Shown one piece after another: positions 32,601 through 45,439 of a stretch of DNA of 64,000 bases; the stretch's first letter is position 1, and each line of letters begins with the position of its first letter. The notes beneath the pieces are model-generated. The model was not told where the DNA came from. It was given only the letters and a program-made list of their open reading frames with translations, and did not search any database. The translations under genes were made by a program, and so were the position numbers. This DNA comes from Pieris napi (lineage: Eukaryota > Arthropoda > Insecta > Lepidoptera > Pieridae), in contig NC_062247.1 in assembly GCF_905475465.1 (NCBI RefSeq), forward strand, positions 7,502,001 to 7,566,000. Reading direction: 5' to 3'.

Positions 32601-33140
32601 ATAAGTAACCAAAAACGATCGATACATAGAACTTTAATTCTTTGTTGAATGCGAAAAATATTTAAAGATTGGTTATGATCTTAGTCTACGCGATTAAATA
32701 TCTGATAATATTGCAAAGATATGTTTTACATTTTACAATATAATAAACATTGCATTAATATGATGAAATGCGTCAGAAAAAAAATAATTAGCCCTCTTGA
32801 ATAACACATTATTTAGAGTGCAGTTTTTTGATTTGTGTCGGGCACTTCCTGTACGAAGTATCAATTTAAAACGCAAGGGCATTGACCTTGAGTGAGTCAC
32901 TTGAATCTTTTTTCTGAGAAATACGAAAAGCTGATAGGACATCGGCACCAATGCAACGGTAGGTTATGTTCGGCTACCGAAATCCGCAATTAATTGTTGA
33001 GATTTAAGTGGTAATCGGTGTTCATGTTATATACGTCACTTTCCTATTTAGGGGTCGTTTTCGGCCGCTTTTATTTCATACAATTTAATATATGTATGTG
33101 GTCATGCGTGTGAGTAAAAACATTATGATTTTTGTTAAAT
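29601..33140. other. Non-coding DNA with an AAGCTT cluster and a possible 48-base exon
   Basis: At about 30005-30045 there are several AAGCTT hexamers. A minus-strand segment 31515-31562 is bounded by TTTACTCAG| and |GTAAGAGC and could be a non-coding exon of the B4GAT1-like gene. No recognised coding sequence lies here. Confidence 0.35.
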
Positions 33141-33186
33141 GTTCATATAGGTTACACAATGTACACTACATCAACCTATATGAACG
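33141..33186. repeat. Inverted repeat around GTTCATATAGGTT
   Basis: GTTCATATAGGTTACAC at 33141 and ATCAACCTATATGAAC ending at 33186 are reverse complements apart from one or two positions. This could be a small foldback element or a stem-loop. Confidence 0.6.
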
Positions 33187-33204
33187 TCAAAAAAGAAAAA
33201 TATA

Positions 33205-33310
33205 TTAAATGCTTCTAATTTTACATTTACTGCCAGTTCTCAAATCAAGGGCGTAGTACGGAAGAGATGTACTGGCGATAAACTCTCCGCCACTCTTTTT
33301 AATCGCCAAG
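33205..33310 (-). repeat. LINE-derived 3' end repeat, copy 2 of 5 (minus)
   Basis: TTTACATTTACTGCCAGTTC then TCAAATCAAGGGCGTAGTAC, the reverse complement of blocks in the copy at 10843. The extra block GTGGCGGAGAGTTTATCGCC (minus strand) lies further upstream in the element. Confidence 0.65.
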
Positions 33311-36300
33311 GTTTTTATTTTTATAAATAAGGATATGCTCTGTGCAAAATACAGTTAATTAAAAATTATATCCTACTATTTAAAATCATGTAAGCTGGAC
33401 ACAATGAAACTATTCTTTTTCGCTGCTTTACCAAAGACGGCTATCAGCCTCTGCAAGCCCTTTCTTATTGAATTTTAAACGATTTTTTTATTTGTTTCAT
33501 TAAACTTTAAGAGACGGATCATTGGATAGACCTTGATTCTTAATTAGGCGTAAAATTAACGTAAACTTAGTATCCAATCGGATAGTAAACGACCTTACGA
33601 TCTAATTTTGCACGGATATATTTTTGCGACATCTTTAAAAAATCTCTTCGTTATTTGTTGCCAAGTGATCGTTATATATAATTTTTTAAGTAAGGCAATC
33701 ATGTTTGACTCATTCCCGCTCGACGTTCCTGCACTCATATAGAGAGAGAGAGAGATTCTAGCGAACTTGTTAAATACCTGAAAAATACTTTATAATTCCA
33801 ACATTATATAAATACTTTATTACTCAAGTGTTGTCGTTATTCAGAGTTGGTGTAATGCTATGTAGAGTGTATCCATTGTATGGAACACAAGCTATACCAA
33901 CCAAAGCCAATAGATTTCGACGCTTGAGGAAGTTCGTCGTTAAATCGAGTGAAGTTACATGTAGTTTACATTGTATTTAATACTAAAAAAATATTTGTCT
34001 TCAATTCATGTTTCCTTATAGAAAGAGTGGCTCATAAGCCTTCCGTGCCTGTAATTTGTCGACAATTATGGGTGAAATGTCAAAACCAACGATTTTTATG
34101 TTGTTCATATAAAAGAAAATGATTGATGCCAGGGTTCATAGAGGACTTTAGAACACCTAGTCTAACGCTACAATTTTACATAATTAAAACGTTTATAAAT
34201 TAAAACGACGGTAACTCGATACCAGTGTTGCAGTAAATAAACGTGCATGCAAAATAATTTGAGTACAATTGTGTCAAATGAAACACATTTACGACGAAAT
34301 CCATGTTGGCAAGGGCATTCAGAATGTGATCGGCATCCGAATTGATAAGACATTTAAATGTGTGATTATAAAATAAACGATTTTATATGTAAAAAGTGCG
34401 TCCGTACAAAGTACACATGTCAGAAGTGAAACTTCTTTGGCAAACTAATTTTTAAGGCTTGTTCATATTTATACAAATCTAAAACTTTAGATTTCTGAGA
34501 CTTAGAGTGAGGGAAAAAAGAAGATATGTTAATAATTTAACTGTCATTAAAAAGTGTCGAAAATTCATACAAATTAATTATATATATAATTATACGATAA
34601 TAAAAACACGTGGCATTTTAATTTACAATTCGTCATTTGAGATATCAATAAATTATTTTCCATAGAATATAATCTAATATCTTTACGAAATTTTAATTAT
34701 AAAAATAGAATTTCTATAAGGTAATTCGCCCTTCTCACTCTCTCTCAATCGGTCTCAATCGCTCTCTCCCTTTTCTTCGACAAAAACGCTGCACATGTTC
34801 GTGACGGTAATATTATTATTATTGCGTTTCATCCGTAAAAATGTTACCCTCATGCGCCTATAGAAGTTTCGCTTCAAAAAGTATTTAGGTACAAGATTTT
34901 TAACCTACATAATAGAAAACTAAAACAAATTAAAAGAAATGGTCCCTGTGAACATTAATGTTGGTAGCATGTCCTAGCTGTATTGCGATACTTATTCATT
35001 GAAAGCTGCTCTGGGTTCACCGGTAGTATCTACCAGGCGCCAACTTAAATCTTCAATTAGCGCCTGAGCACTTGAACCCCACGGCTCTACAGGGGACAAA
35101 ATCAAAACTGAAGGAAAGACGCTAATGTAAACTTCGGTTTTAAAAGTATGTTATAAGAAACGGGATGATCCATGCCAATTTATTTATATGTTTAAATCGT
35201 ATTCGTGGGTTGGTAACGCAGCGTGTACAACTCTTGGGTTTGTTTTCCGGCTAAATTGGGTTTATAATATTCGATAAATAGACAGACGCCTCATGCCACT
35301 TATCCCTGTTAGGCAATTATAACTGATCATTTAGTTAGGACATTAAACAAGTAGGTCAAAACAGACACTTGAAAGTGTCTATCAACTGTGACCATGTGTT
35401 ATCGCATCCTACCGGACCACATTTGTCCCTGATATTGTCTAACATACATTATTATACAAATGAACATCGTTATAAAGGTTAAATATTTATATTTTAACAG
35501 AAAATTTCAATACCTCAGAATATTGTTTAAAGCGTAGATTTCCGTGGAGTACGGTTTTGTAAACATTTACGCTTGGATCGAATCCAAGTATGCCTTATTC
35601 AAGTTTCAGAGAATGCTAAGTGCTGTGTCTCAATAGACTAACAATTTAACCTTTGAGTTGTCAAGAGCTCATTCGTGTTTTATGAGGTTTATGGCATTGA
35701 GTTGTCCTTTTCACTTTGTATTGTGACATTGTTAACATTCCTTTCTATGTATGTTGTGGGCTATGAACTTTATCGTTTATTCTAGCCAGCCAACTATAAA
35801 TGTTGCTAATTAGATATCGAATAACACCAGTACAGACTAAATAATAGCAAGAAACCTAGATTACTTTGAATTGCATTATTGTAAAACTCCACTTAGATTT
35901 GCTATTTTACCTCCAATAAAACTACCCGTCTTACTAACTTAAAAGTAAGTTAAGTTATATTATATCTAGGCACTTTTTTATCACGACGGCGTCGGATAGT
36001 CAATTAATGTCATTAACCTTGTTTATATTTATGAATTTACTGTACTATGCTGCTATGCTGGAGTTCTTGCTGCGAGTCATAGTAATTAATTGAATTTAAA
36101 AGTATATCACTATCTTGTTGTCGACGTGTGAAATAACGTTTCGTAAACAGAAAATATGGTCGCGGTTAAAAGTAATATTTAATTTCAGTTTTATAAAATA
36201 TTAATTTGATTGATTTCCTTATATTCGACTAAAATAGGCACAAAAGTCCAACGAAAAAAGTATAATTCAACACAAATATACATCATTATTAAGCAGACTG

Positions 36301-36650
36301 CGTAAACGCCCTTACGTCAGTACTATTAACGCTCTATTAAACCAAAACGGACTCGAGACACGATGCCCTTGCAGGGACGCCTCACTGGTCGTATTGAATG
36401 TCATTGCCTACTGAGTTGAATCAATTTGTATCACAATTGGTGTAGTTATGCGCATGAGTTCTTCGTCATGCAATTGGATTCGTTAATTGAATAAGCGTTA
36501 CAAGTTCATTATGAGTAATTTAATTTGTCGCTTGTGCGTTTTAATCTTGGTGAGATGGGATTCTTAAGTATTTCATTAACTAATAATTAAGATTTTTTAA
36601 TATCACTTTGTAAAGTATTTATCAATTATGTTATTAGACTGTTTCCTTTT
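33311..36650. other. Non-coding DNA, simple repeats only
   Basis: A short (AG)n run lies at about 33739-33755 and a pyrimidine-rich CTCACTCTCTCTCAATCGGT stretch near 34735. No gene or transposon ends were recognised. Confidence 0.45.
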
Positions 36651-36785
36651 GGTACATAAATAAAATAATTGAATACATTAATTACGTATACAATTATATT
36701 ACGAACAGGACATCATCATGTCACACGCACATATTATGTTTGTAATATATGTGCTTTTAAATAGATTAGCTGGTAGCTAAGTTTA
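36651..36785. repeat. Long direct repeat, left copy
   Basis: Starts GGTACATAAATAAAAT and contains GAACAGGACATCATCATGTC and GATTAGCTGGTAGCTAAG. A diverged copy starts at 37214, on the other side of a LINE fragment and a second repeat. Confidence 0.6.
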
Positions 36786-37030
36786 TCTCTCTCTGCAGTC
36801 GGTAGCGTGGTCAGCAAGGAAACATCTGGTGAGGATAATCTGATGCCAACGGTTTCTGTGCAGTGCCTTTATAACACTGTATAGGTTTGAGGACGATGAG
36901 TCTTTCACTTGATCGGTCCATCTGAACGGTGGTGAACGGCCACGTGATCTTTTTCCTTCTATGTTACCAACCACGATCAGTTTCTCCAAGATGTCATCGC
37001 CACTGCGCATTGTACCTACTCTGCGCTTAA
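36783..37030 (-). mobile_element. LINE ORF2 C-terminal fragment (minus)
   Basis: Minus-strand translation reads SGDDILEKLIVVGNIEGKRS, then RGRSPPFRWTDQVKD. This Gly-Lys-Arg-Ser-Arg-Gly-Arg-Ser-Pro...Arg-Trp pattern followed by an alpha-helical tail with ALHRNRW is typical of the end of LINE endonuclease/reverse-transcriptase polyproteins in arthropods. The N-terminal residues of the open frame come from the adjacent repeat, not from the LINE. Confidence 0.6.
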
Positions 37031-37211
37031 GATGCGCGCGCACATCGTCACAAAAAACCGACACCTTGAAGTAAGCTAAAGTCGACATTTTAGTATTGTT
37101 AGTGTCGTTTTTCTACAAACGTAGAATATAATTTGTGAAAAGATTTTTATCTTGTTACGCCAAAGAAGTATAACTTCTAACGCGTGTACATAAGTACACA
37201 CACGTTTTTTT
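37031..37211 (+). repeat. Dispersed repeat 'module A' (GATGCGCGCGCAC ... ACACACGTTTTTTT)
   Basis: The blocks GATGCGCGCGCACATCGTC, GTTAGTGTCG, CTACAAACGTAGAATA, GCCAAAGAAGTATAACTTC and TAACGCGTGTACATAAGTAC are shared in order with 50604-50798. There the module is followed directly by the 'GGCAGGAGG' repeat. Here it stops at a T run. Confidence 0.75.
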
Positions 37212-37213
37212 CT

Positions 37214-37355
37214 GGTACATAAATAAAATATTGACTATTTTCGAAATAGGCATTTTTAAGATATCGCTAATGAACAGAACATCATAATGTCCCACGCATA
37301 TATAGTACATAAAATATGTAGTTTTAATTAGAGAAGCTGATAGCTTGCTAGTTTT
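37214..37355. repeat. Long direct repeat, right copy
   Basis: Starts GGTACATAAATAAAAT and contains GAACAGAACATCATAATGTC and GAGAAGCTGATAGCTTGC, matching the left copy at 36651 with substitutions and small indels. Confidence 0.6.
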
Positions 37356-38107
37356 TACAGCATTTTACAAAAAGACATAACCCAACCATGCAAGGAAAAA
37401 TCTATGCTTCAAAAAAGGGTCGGCCGAATTAGAGATCGGAAAATGAATACAGCATAATTTCCCATTTCAATCCTGCCTTTCCGATGAATCGTGTAACAGG
37501 AAGATTGAACATAAATATACAACTAAGTAAACATTTAATTACATGTTTTTCACTTAATGGTTTTCCTTTGCAGTAGAACTTCCCATGATTCAATTCTCAG
37601 TCCAATATTATCATAACGTTAAATGAGACCTAGTTTTGCACAGAAATAATATGCTTGATATATAGTACATAATCAAGGATAGACAGGAAGTGGCCGACGC
37701 AAGTTATCTCTGGACGTCATTGTACTGTGCTATAAAATAATACTCCAAATTACACAATATCCTTCCACGGCTCATGATTTTTTATAAATTCTTTTGTTTC
37801 TTTATGTATTTGTATGATTAAGTAGATATTTTTCTACTGTATATATATTCAAAGTTTTGTTTCTCCCACAGAACTTCGACTACACTTGACTAGACTTCTA
37901 TTTGAATATTTCTAGGATGTAAGTTGTCTCCTTAGATTCTTCATTTGTGTAAGCTTCAATCAAATGTTATGAATCTATACAAGAGTTAATTCTATATTTG
38001 TTAGCGATCATAATACTTAGATTAAAACAAATGAATGAACCGCCTTTCAGTTCTTAAAACAATTTTTTACCATAATTAAGCAAAACTTTTTACAACAATT
38101 CTTTCAT
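37356..38107. other. Non-coding DNA, nothing recognised
   Basis: No feature was recognised between the direct repeat and the SINE. Confidence 0.5.
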
Positions 38108-38225
38108 GTCAGTGTTGGCCTAGTGGCTTAAGCATGTGCCGGTCAACCCTGAGGTCGAGCGTTCGAATCACTGCTGCGCACAAATGTATCCGTATTTATA
38201 TTTGAAATTTTTGAACAATGAATTA
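38108..38225 (+). mobile_element. tRNA-derived SINE head, plus copy
   Basis: CAGTGTTGGCCTAGTGGCTT (A box) then GAGGTCGAGCGTTCGAATCA (B box) and CTGCGCACAAATG. It is the same head family as the minus copies at 29410, 46070 and 49815, and it is truncated after a short body. Confidence 0.7.
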
Positions 38226-40418
38226 CGCAACGACTGCCTAATTTATTGTCAGAGGAATTATATATAGAGCGGGCATTAAGAACAAAATTGTAATCAAATA
38301 GCAATTTATGATATCATCTAGATGAGTACCGGAGAGTCACTCGCGTTACTATAGTACAAGGATAATTCTCAATTGGAATCTGCGCTGGTACTGTGTATCT
38401 TCCAACAGCGAAGCCGATCCCAACGTTTTTGTAATACGATGTAGTTATCTCAATATCGTCGCAACCTTGAGATCGCGAGGAACATAAACCCAATGAACAA
38501 GAACGCTACGAGTATTAGAAGTTATACCGGCGCTGTAGTTCCTGAAACCGCATTCAAACTCTTATAAATATTGATACCAAAGTATAACTACTAATGAGAA
38601 ACCTGATATTAGGTATAACTTTCAAAATTCCTTTGTTAGCTATTTGATTCAATAGTCTGAGGAACGGAGTGCAATATTTGCAATAAAAGTGCCGTTGCAC
38701 TTGAGGAAAGACAGCATTCTGTGTGCTATTAAATCCGTACCGTCGCCTGGCAACAGGCCAACACGCTCTGAATTAGGATCGTTGATAAACTGTAAAAATA
38801 CTTTAACTGTGCCATATGCTACTTTCTGTAGATAATATAGCTATTATTAAAAACTAAATCTATACGTACATTTTGTGCATAAATGGATAAGCAAATATAG
38901 TACTTAAGTACGTTTAACTAAAACATGTACTTTCGTCTATTTGTGTTTAACACTTTATGTGAATAGACGATATAGTTATTGTCTCTGATTTTATTTATTT
39001 ATAAGTTCTAAAACAACGTGTATGCATAAAATTATAGAAGAAAATATGACATCACAAATTTTACACACATACATATCAATTATATTAGAACATAAACAAG
39101 CTAGCTAGGGGAAAAATTAAACAAGCAACCACAAAATAAAAATATTTCATTTATTAACCCGAGGTCTAAACGTGGTCCAGAATAAATAATGATTGTGATA
39201 AAAAAATTGAAAATTTCAAATTGTTCTGAACGTATAAACAATTCCAGTGTGTTTCTTTTACATACATAATACATATGTTAGCCAAAAACCTAAAAAGAAA
39301 TATGGTAAGGTTACTAGTAAATTGGACAATAGGTACCTTTCAAGATAACTATCGCCGACTAATAAAATTATATAAGGCTCCATCGATAAAGCTAAAATAG
39401 TTTTCACAAACACGAATACCTTAATTAGTTAATTACCTAATAGCATAGGAGTGGCGTGTTATTAGCGATAATTAAAAAACTTGGGAGATCAATTTATTGT
39501 TCTATTAATTTTTTCTTCAAATTATATATTTGCCAATTCTTGTATTCTGTTTGGAAATAGGTGTTCCGTAAAAAAGCCAGAAGGAGATTTACAGTCAAAG
39601 TTTATTTTTTATAAATAAAAACGTACAGACAAGTATAATATATTAGTAAAATAACCAATATGAATTACATACAAATTATGTATTTAAATATGCAGCAAAA
39701 GCTTTAGCAACAAAGAATTGAGTAGAGCAAGACTCTTTAAGGGTACTGGACCTCATGATGCATGGACAAAAGTGACATTCCCATTAATAATTTTAATAAA
39801 ATATCGGTGATATTTGTCACAGGAATTCAACATACGATTTTTTACGACGCGTTATCACATACCACTGATTCTAAACGATTTAAAGAATTTAAAAACAACC
39901 AAGACAGTATTTATTTAAAAATCCCTAGCGATTGTCGATAATGTTGCTATTTCGCCCGTTTAAAAATATGGTTATTTCTAGTGATAGCGTAGAGGAATGC
40001 GGTCCCAGTATTGCATTGTTCAGTTATCTAAATACCAGAAAACCAGTACTAAATCGTTATTGCTATTGAGTGTAGGATCTTTTTCAATATGCACAAGTGC
40101 CCTGTGTATTTAAATTGTGCTGTGAGAACGTGGGGAGTTATGTAACAATAACAAGGTTGAATTCCTTAAGATTAAAATTGCTCATGATGCACTGTTTTAT
40201 AAATATACTATTTACATACTCTTAAATGTTGATGTACAAGATTCGATCGAAGATTCTGAATGCGAGAAATGCTCTCGCACCTTCAAGACATTTGTGTGCA
40301 CTTATTTACCCCAGCTGCGAACTTTGTTTCGCCTTAATACGATTTTTATAGTTTGCCTACCTTTTTAGTAGCTACATATGAAAGACTTTACTATGCTACC
40401 CTATAGACACTGTTCAAA
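38226..40418. other. Non-coding DNA, nothing recognised
   Basis: AT-rich, with no family-level match to repeats or genes. Confidence 0.5.
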
Positions 40419-40832
40419 TCTATATATATAAAAATGAAACCCGTTTTCCGTTGTCACGACATAACATGAAAACGGCTTGACCGATTTGGCCAATTCTTTT
40501 TTTTTTTATAATATTCTTTGAAGTACGAGGATGGTTCTTACGGAGAGGAAAATTAAAAAAATTGAGTGAAAAAGTCTAAAAACAACACTTTTCTATATTC
40601 CCATACATAATATTCGTAATAATACTTAAAAGTCAATTTGAACTTTAATACCATATCATAAAGTTCAAGTGTTAGTGGAGGGGTTCCGGGAAGGTAAATT
40701 TTTATTTTTTGTTGTCTTATCAACTTTCCTTTTTTTATCTTAGCTAGACATGTGTCCCGAATAGCAGAATAAATATTTAAAAAAAATAAAGAATCGACTG
40801 TTAGGCGGTACGATGTTCGCCAGGCCAGCTAG
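40419..40832 (+). mobile_element. Non-autonomous Helitron
   Basis: The 5' end is A|TCTATATATATAAAAATGAA, and the internal CATGAAAACGGCTTGACCGA is typical of the family. The 3' hairpin is GGCGGTACGATGTTCGCC, and the element terminates CAGCTAG|T. Length 414 bases. Confidence 0.82.
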
Positions 40833-41491
40833 TTTCCAGAATAAAAATCTTGGTATTAAAAAAAACTATTTGGTTTTTTTAATTCTTCCCTCCATAAAAG
40901 CATCCTCAGAGTTCAAGGGATGAAAAAAAATACTCGAATTTTATTTATATATAGATATACAGTTTCATAGACCTTTCATGGTTCGTACCCATCCTTGGTT
41001 GTCGGATTATCGATTCGAATTTATAGGTTGGACTAAATACACACTAATTGCCCCACAAACATTAATATGGTAAGTACAATAAAATTAAGTGATAAAATAT
41101 GATAAAAACTGCAACTAGAACATGTTACGACAAAGACAAGGACAAGAATTCGTAATAAAACTAAATTTGTGGACTCAGTGTCGGGCATCGGCACAAGTAA
41201 TTTAGAAAATAAGTACGAAAAAATTCGCCAGCGATTTCCTTAAGCCATAATGAACTTAATGAGTACATTCGGAGAACAGGTATTCTGATAGGTTTTTGTT
41301 ATGACTCATGTAAAAGTCCCAGGAATCATCGCCAAGATTATGTTTTATCAGTTTCCTTATCTCGTCAGGTCTACGTTCAAGTTCAAATATTAATTTAGAT
41401 TTAAAGTATTATGTTCTAATATCTTATCGCTAAATGCAGAGTAATCATTATGTAATATTTGACGTAGAATTATTTGGCATTCCTGACGTTT
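40833..41491. other. Non-coding DNA, nothing recognised
   Basis: No feature was recognised. Confidence 0.5.
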
Positions 41492-41771
41492 GGGAGCGTT
41501 CAAGTATTACGTAACGAATTTTGGGGGAAGGGGGGTCTTTTTGTAAAACGTTACGATACGGGGCGGGGAGTGAATTACGCGGTATTGTTAATATTATTTT
41601 CGACTTTCCAGTACTTTACACCACATAATGGTAACTTTTAGGTATAAAGAGTCACTAGGTGGTCACAAAACGTTTTACTATACTGGGGCACAGAAAAACG
41701 TTACGACGCGTTACATGGGGGGGGGGTCAATAATCTCTAAAAATTGAGTGACGTCATACTTGAACGCTCCC
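41492..41771. mobile_element. MITE with ~24-bp terminal inverted repeats
   Basis: The left end is GGGAGCGTTCAAGTATTACG and the right end is the reverse complement of GGGAGCGTTCAAGTATGACG. TTT flanks both sides and may be the target duplication. The interior carries G-runs and repeated AACGTTACGA-like subterminal motifs, and there is no coding capacity. The class is uncertain; this type is widespread in arthropods. Confidence 0.82.
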
Positions 41772-42005
41772 TTTGACAATTTTTTAATCTGTAACATTTG
41801 TACAATTCTGATATCAATGTTCAATCAGTGATTTATTTAATTAAGTGTGGGAGCGAATGTAAACAAGAGAAACCGGACATTGTTTTAATATAACAAGAAT
41901 AACTTTTTCGTAAGTGTCAATAATATAATATCGGTTCGTACAAAACATAGGACGTGTTAATAGAATTTTTAAAAAAAAATTACAGATACAAAATTTTTAC
42001 AAAAA

Positions 42006-42039
42006 AAACACAGATACAAAATTTTTTGTATCTGTGTTT
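42006..42039. repeat. Perfect hairpin, 16-bp arms
   Basis: AAACACAGATACAAAA, then TT, then TTTTGTATCTGTGTTT. A third partial copy (ACAGATACAAAATTTTTAC) lies at about 41983, so the arm sequence occurs three times within 60 bases. Confidence 0.88.
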
Positions 42040-44023
42040 AACCTAAACGAAAAAAAACTATACACCTATGCAATTTGTGCATCGATGTACTTGCGATAAC
42101 ATCTCAAACATAATATTTAAGTACATAAATGAAAACGTTTATGTATATGCCTTTTTATGTAAACATTATTCACCAATATTTCCGTTCTAAAACCTTGATA
42201 AATATGTACTTTGATATAATGCCCGTACTTAAAAGTTGTCGAGTAACGCTTTCAAGGGGAAAGGGTTCAGTGACCAGGCTTACATGATCTCAAATATGTT
42301 TAAATTACAATTTATTGCCGCGAATTAGACGCCATACCGTGGTTCATACAAAACTGGTCCTTTATCGAATAAATTTTTTAAGTGGCTGCTTGATGCTTTT
42401 CAACTATATTTGCCTGTAAATCCAGAAAGATTTTATTTTAAACGTGGTTCGAAATTCAAATTCCATTTCGCTTATAGCTTTATTACGCGGGAATTTGGAA
42501 TATAGAATGATTGAAAAGAAAATTAAGACAAATGAAATCTATAGATTAAATATTTGTATAGTCTACAAATAGGTTTTATATTTATGTTATTTTGATAAAT
42601 AGACTTAGCTATGCAAGAAACATATATGTTTCGTACCAAATGTCGGGAAGAAAATTAAAGTCATGGATACGGATGTCATGGAACAAAGGGTAGACACATT
42701 TATATTGAATTCGGCAATGCGTACAATAACTCTAAGTCCTGTAAATGCTACAATAGTGTCGCTCACTGGCAATTGAAATAATTAAATAAGATTTTACGTT
42801 TTGGTGAATTGCTATCGCGCTAAATTAAAGTAATGATGACATGTTTTATTTAATTTTATCTATATCGTAAGCAAACGCTCGGTATGATAAAAATATCTTC
42901 TGTCTAACAAGTATTATCTTAATTCATAGATATATTTGGTAATTTAAGAAAAATCAATGTGCAAAAATAGGAAAAATTACATCAGGTACACTATATAGTA
43001 CAAACATCAGCTTGTAAAGTCTGGACTGGTTGGACTATTGATTTGAAACTGCGACAGAGGGGCGTGATTCAGTCCTAACGATATATACCTAACAATACTT
43101 TGTTAAAACAATAGCATATATTCGTTTGTTCGTTTTATCAAAAATATAATGAATGGTGTTTAAACGGATGTGACCAATATATTGATGTTTCTTAAATAAG
43201 TTCGGTTGCCATTGTTTAGCAAGTGATGCAAATATGTTGAAAAACCATTGTGGAGCAAACTTGTCAGGTCAAGACGTCTCATAGATGTCTCACAAAGATA
43301 TTGCGGTATTTCATACAGATGACATCTTAAGTAAAAAGTTACGATTTCACATCACTGGTCATCCGTCATGTCTTAATGTCGTCCTTTATCATTGAAGAAA
43401 CGCGGTTGATGCTTTGTTTCGTATTATAGAATTGAATAACAGGTGATTGTTGTTCTAGGTAAGGACCTATACGAAAGACGTAATAGTAGTCATACTATTG
43501 TTATGAAATCAAAATTTAAAAGTCACAGACAGCCATCCGTTACTAAATGATTGTCAATAAGTCAACATTGTCACTATTAACATTTAAAGCAACGAAAGAT
43601 CACATTACTAATTTCATTTTACGGTTTTATATAAACTATAACAGATATTTTATGGCATGCTTATTAATAAATCCAATCCTCAATATTTTGAAGTAGTTTT
43701 TGCCACTACGTATTTTTGCATTCAGTAGACGTCTGACGATCTATAATTGTTTATTTTACAACTGCTAAACGGCTGGTGAGTGCGCGTTGAAGTTAAAATA
43801 AAATCTTTATATTCATTCAGACTACGATCGCCAAATTAAACCAGCGAACAGGTAATTATCAATGTGATTTCTCTTTCACTCGTTCTTTTCTCCGAGCGAT
43901 GGAGCATTAAAAATATTTGCATAAATTAAAATTCTCATACCAGAGCATTTACGAAATACTAACTTCAAACTTTTTCAACTTATAAGCTTCTAAAGAACAA
44001 ATACTGCTCAGTGTGAAACTTAC
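42040..44023. other. Non-coding DNA, nothing recognised
   Basis: No feature was recognised. Confidence 0.5.
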
Positions 44024-44390
44024 CGGGATAGTATGTTTGTTTTTCTATCCGAACAGGGTCTGGAATCTGGAGGGCGTTTTTTGTAGGATTGAATCCTTCT
44101 ACGGCGTTTTAGCACTACTAGTATAACTTAATAGAGGTCGGTCACTTTTGTAACACAATGTCACAAGTTATCATAAAATTGTCGGCAACACAGGCGCCGC
44201 GGGTGAAGGCGCGCGGAGCACTGCCGCGCCTAATACACACCACACAGACACAATATACAAGTGTGTATAGTTCGGAAGCATCGTCTCGCTCCGGTACGAG
44301 GGACCCTGAAGGAAGGGCCGACGGCTGTTTTTTGTCCCGTCTAATATTAGCAACCGTCTGGTTCTTCGAAGGGATTGAATTGCACTTTGT
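44024..44390 (-). promoter_or_regulatory. Candidate upstream non-coding exon/promoter island for the B4GAT1-like gene
   Basis: A strong minus-strand donor (CCCG|GTAAGTTT) ends at 44024 and is preceded by a compact GC- and CpG-rich patch at about 44185-44340, rare in this AT-rich window. The next minus-strand acceptor consistent with a 5' UTR is at 24546. I infer a first exon and promoter here, giving a first intron of about 19.5 kb. Transcript data are lacking, and the patch could belong to another unit. Confidence 0.33.
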
Positions 44391-44844
44391 CTATCGCTAA
44401 TTTGATCCATTCAGAAAACAAAACAGATTTTTAAAGACTTAAATGGTTAGCGTCTGAGATTTGCGTTTATATTCTGAATTAACGTTAATTGTCGATTAAT
44501 TCGTATGTAGTTATTTCATAAATATATTAACCATTTATTTAAAAAAAAGGTGGTAATGCCTTAATCTGAAGATATGATATGTAAATTAAATTTCATCAAA
44601 TGAGATAGCCTTGTTTGGAGAGGCATTTAGTCACATTTCATAATCCTATATTATATTAAATTTGCAAAAAATAATACTTAGACCTAGTGTTGGTATCCTA
44701 GTGGGGCCAATGTAAGATAATATAGTTTAATCATACTTTAGCCCATAGACCTTGAATTAAACGTGTGATGAATTCAAAGTGCGTGATTGTAACTATTGAT
44801 ACGATAAGTTTTGAAAATGGAACCTAAATAAATTTATAGACAAA

Positions 44845-45068
44845 CTAGCAAACTCGGCGAACTCCGTTTCGCCACCAGATGGCTTCGTTTTATGTAACAT
44901 TTCGTTTGGTGATCCCGCTTTTCTGTTGAAAGTTTTCCTGAATTTTTATGCTATAAACCTCACGGAGCCCGAGACCTTTCGAACGAATGCAAAACCGTGG
45001 AAATCGGTTCGTGCGTTCTGGAGTTATAGCGTCAGGAAGGAAAACCCGACTTATTTTTATATAGTAGA
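44845..45068 (-). mobile_element. Non-autonomous Helitron, minus orientation
   Basis: On the minus strand it begins A|TCTACTATATAAAAATAAGT, continues CGGGTTTTCCTTCCTGACGC, and ends GGCGAAACGGAGTTCGCC (hairpin), GAGTTTGCTAG|T. The internal CGAACCGATTTCCACGG is characteristic. Confidence 0.8.
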
Positions 45069-45439
45069 TACTGGTGAAGCAAAGTTTTATGTAAATCTTT
45101 AATCAATACACATCTGATGTTATTGACTTCATAAAAAGTCGGTTATTCATAACAGCCGTGTAATATCTATATTTACAACGAAGTAGTTTTACAGACTAGG
45201 TCGAGTAACTTCCGGAAGCAGATTGCTAGGATGAAGCAATCCAATAATTTAACGAGTTGTACTAACATCTATGAAACTATACGTTAAGTTGATTTTGTTT
45301 CTGTGGAACTATTAAAGCGATTTTGCAAATGTGGCCGCTTTTAATAAGTCTGATTTCCCTATTAGGTTTTCATAACACTTTTTAGGTCTGGACGACAGAA
45401 TGTGTAATTTGTGTACGTTTCTTGATTATTTGTTTTTTT

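Noticed and set aside
44158..44410. Open frames of ~80 codons on both strands in the GC-rich island
   Set aside because: Both strands are open because stops are rare in GC-rich DNA. No motif; more likely a non-coding first exon or promoter.
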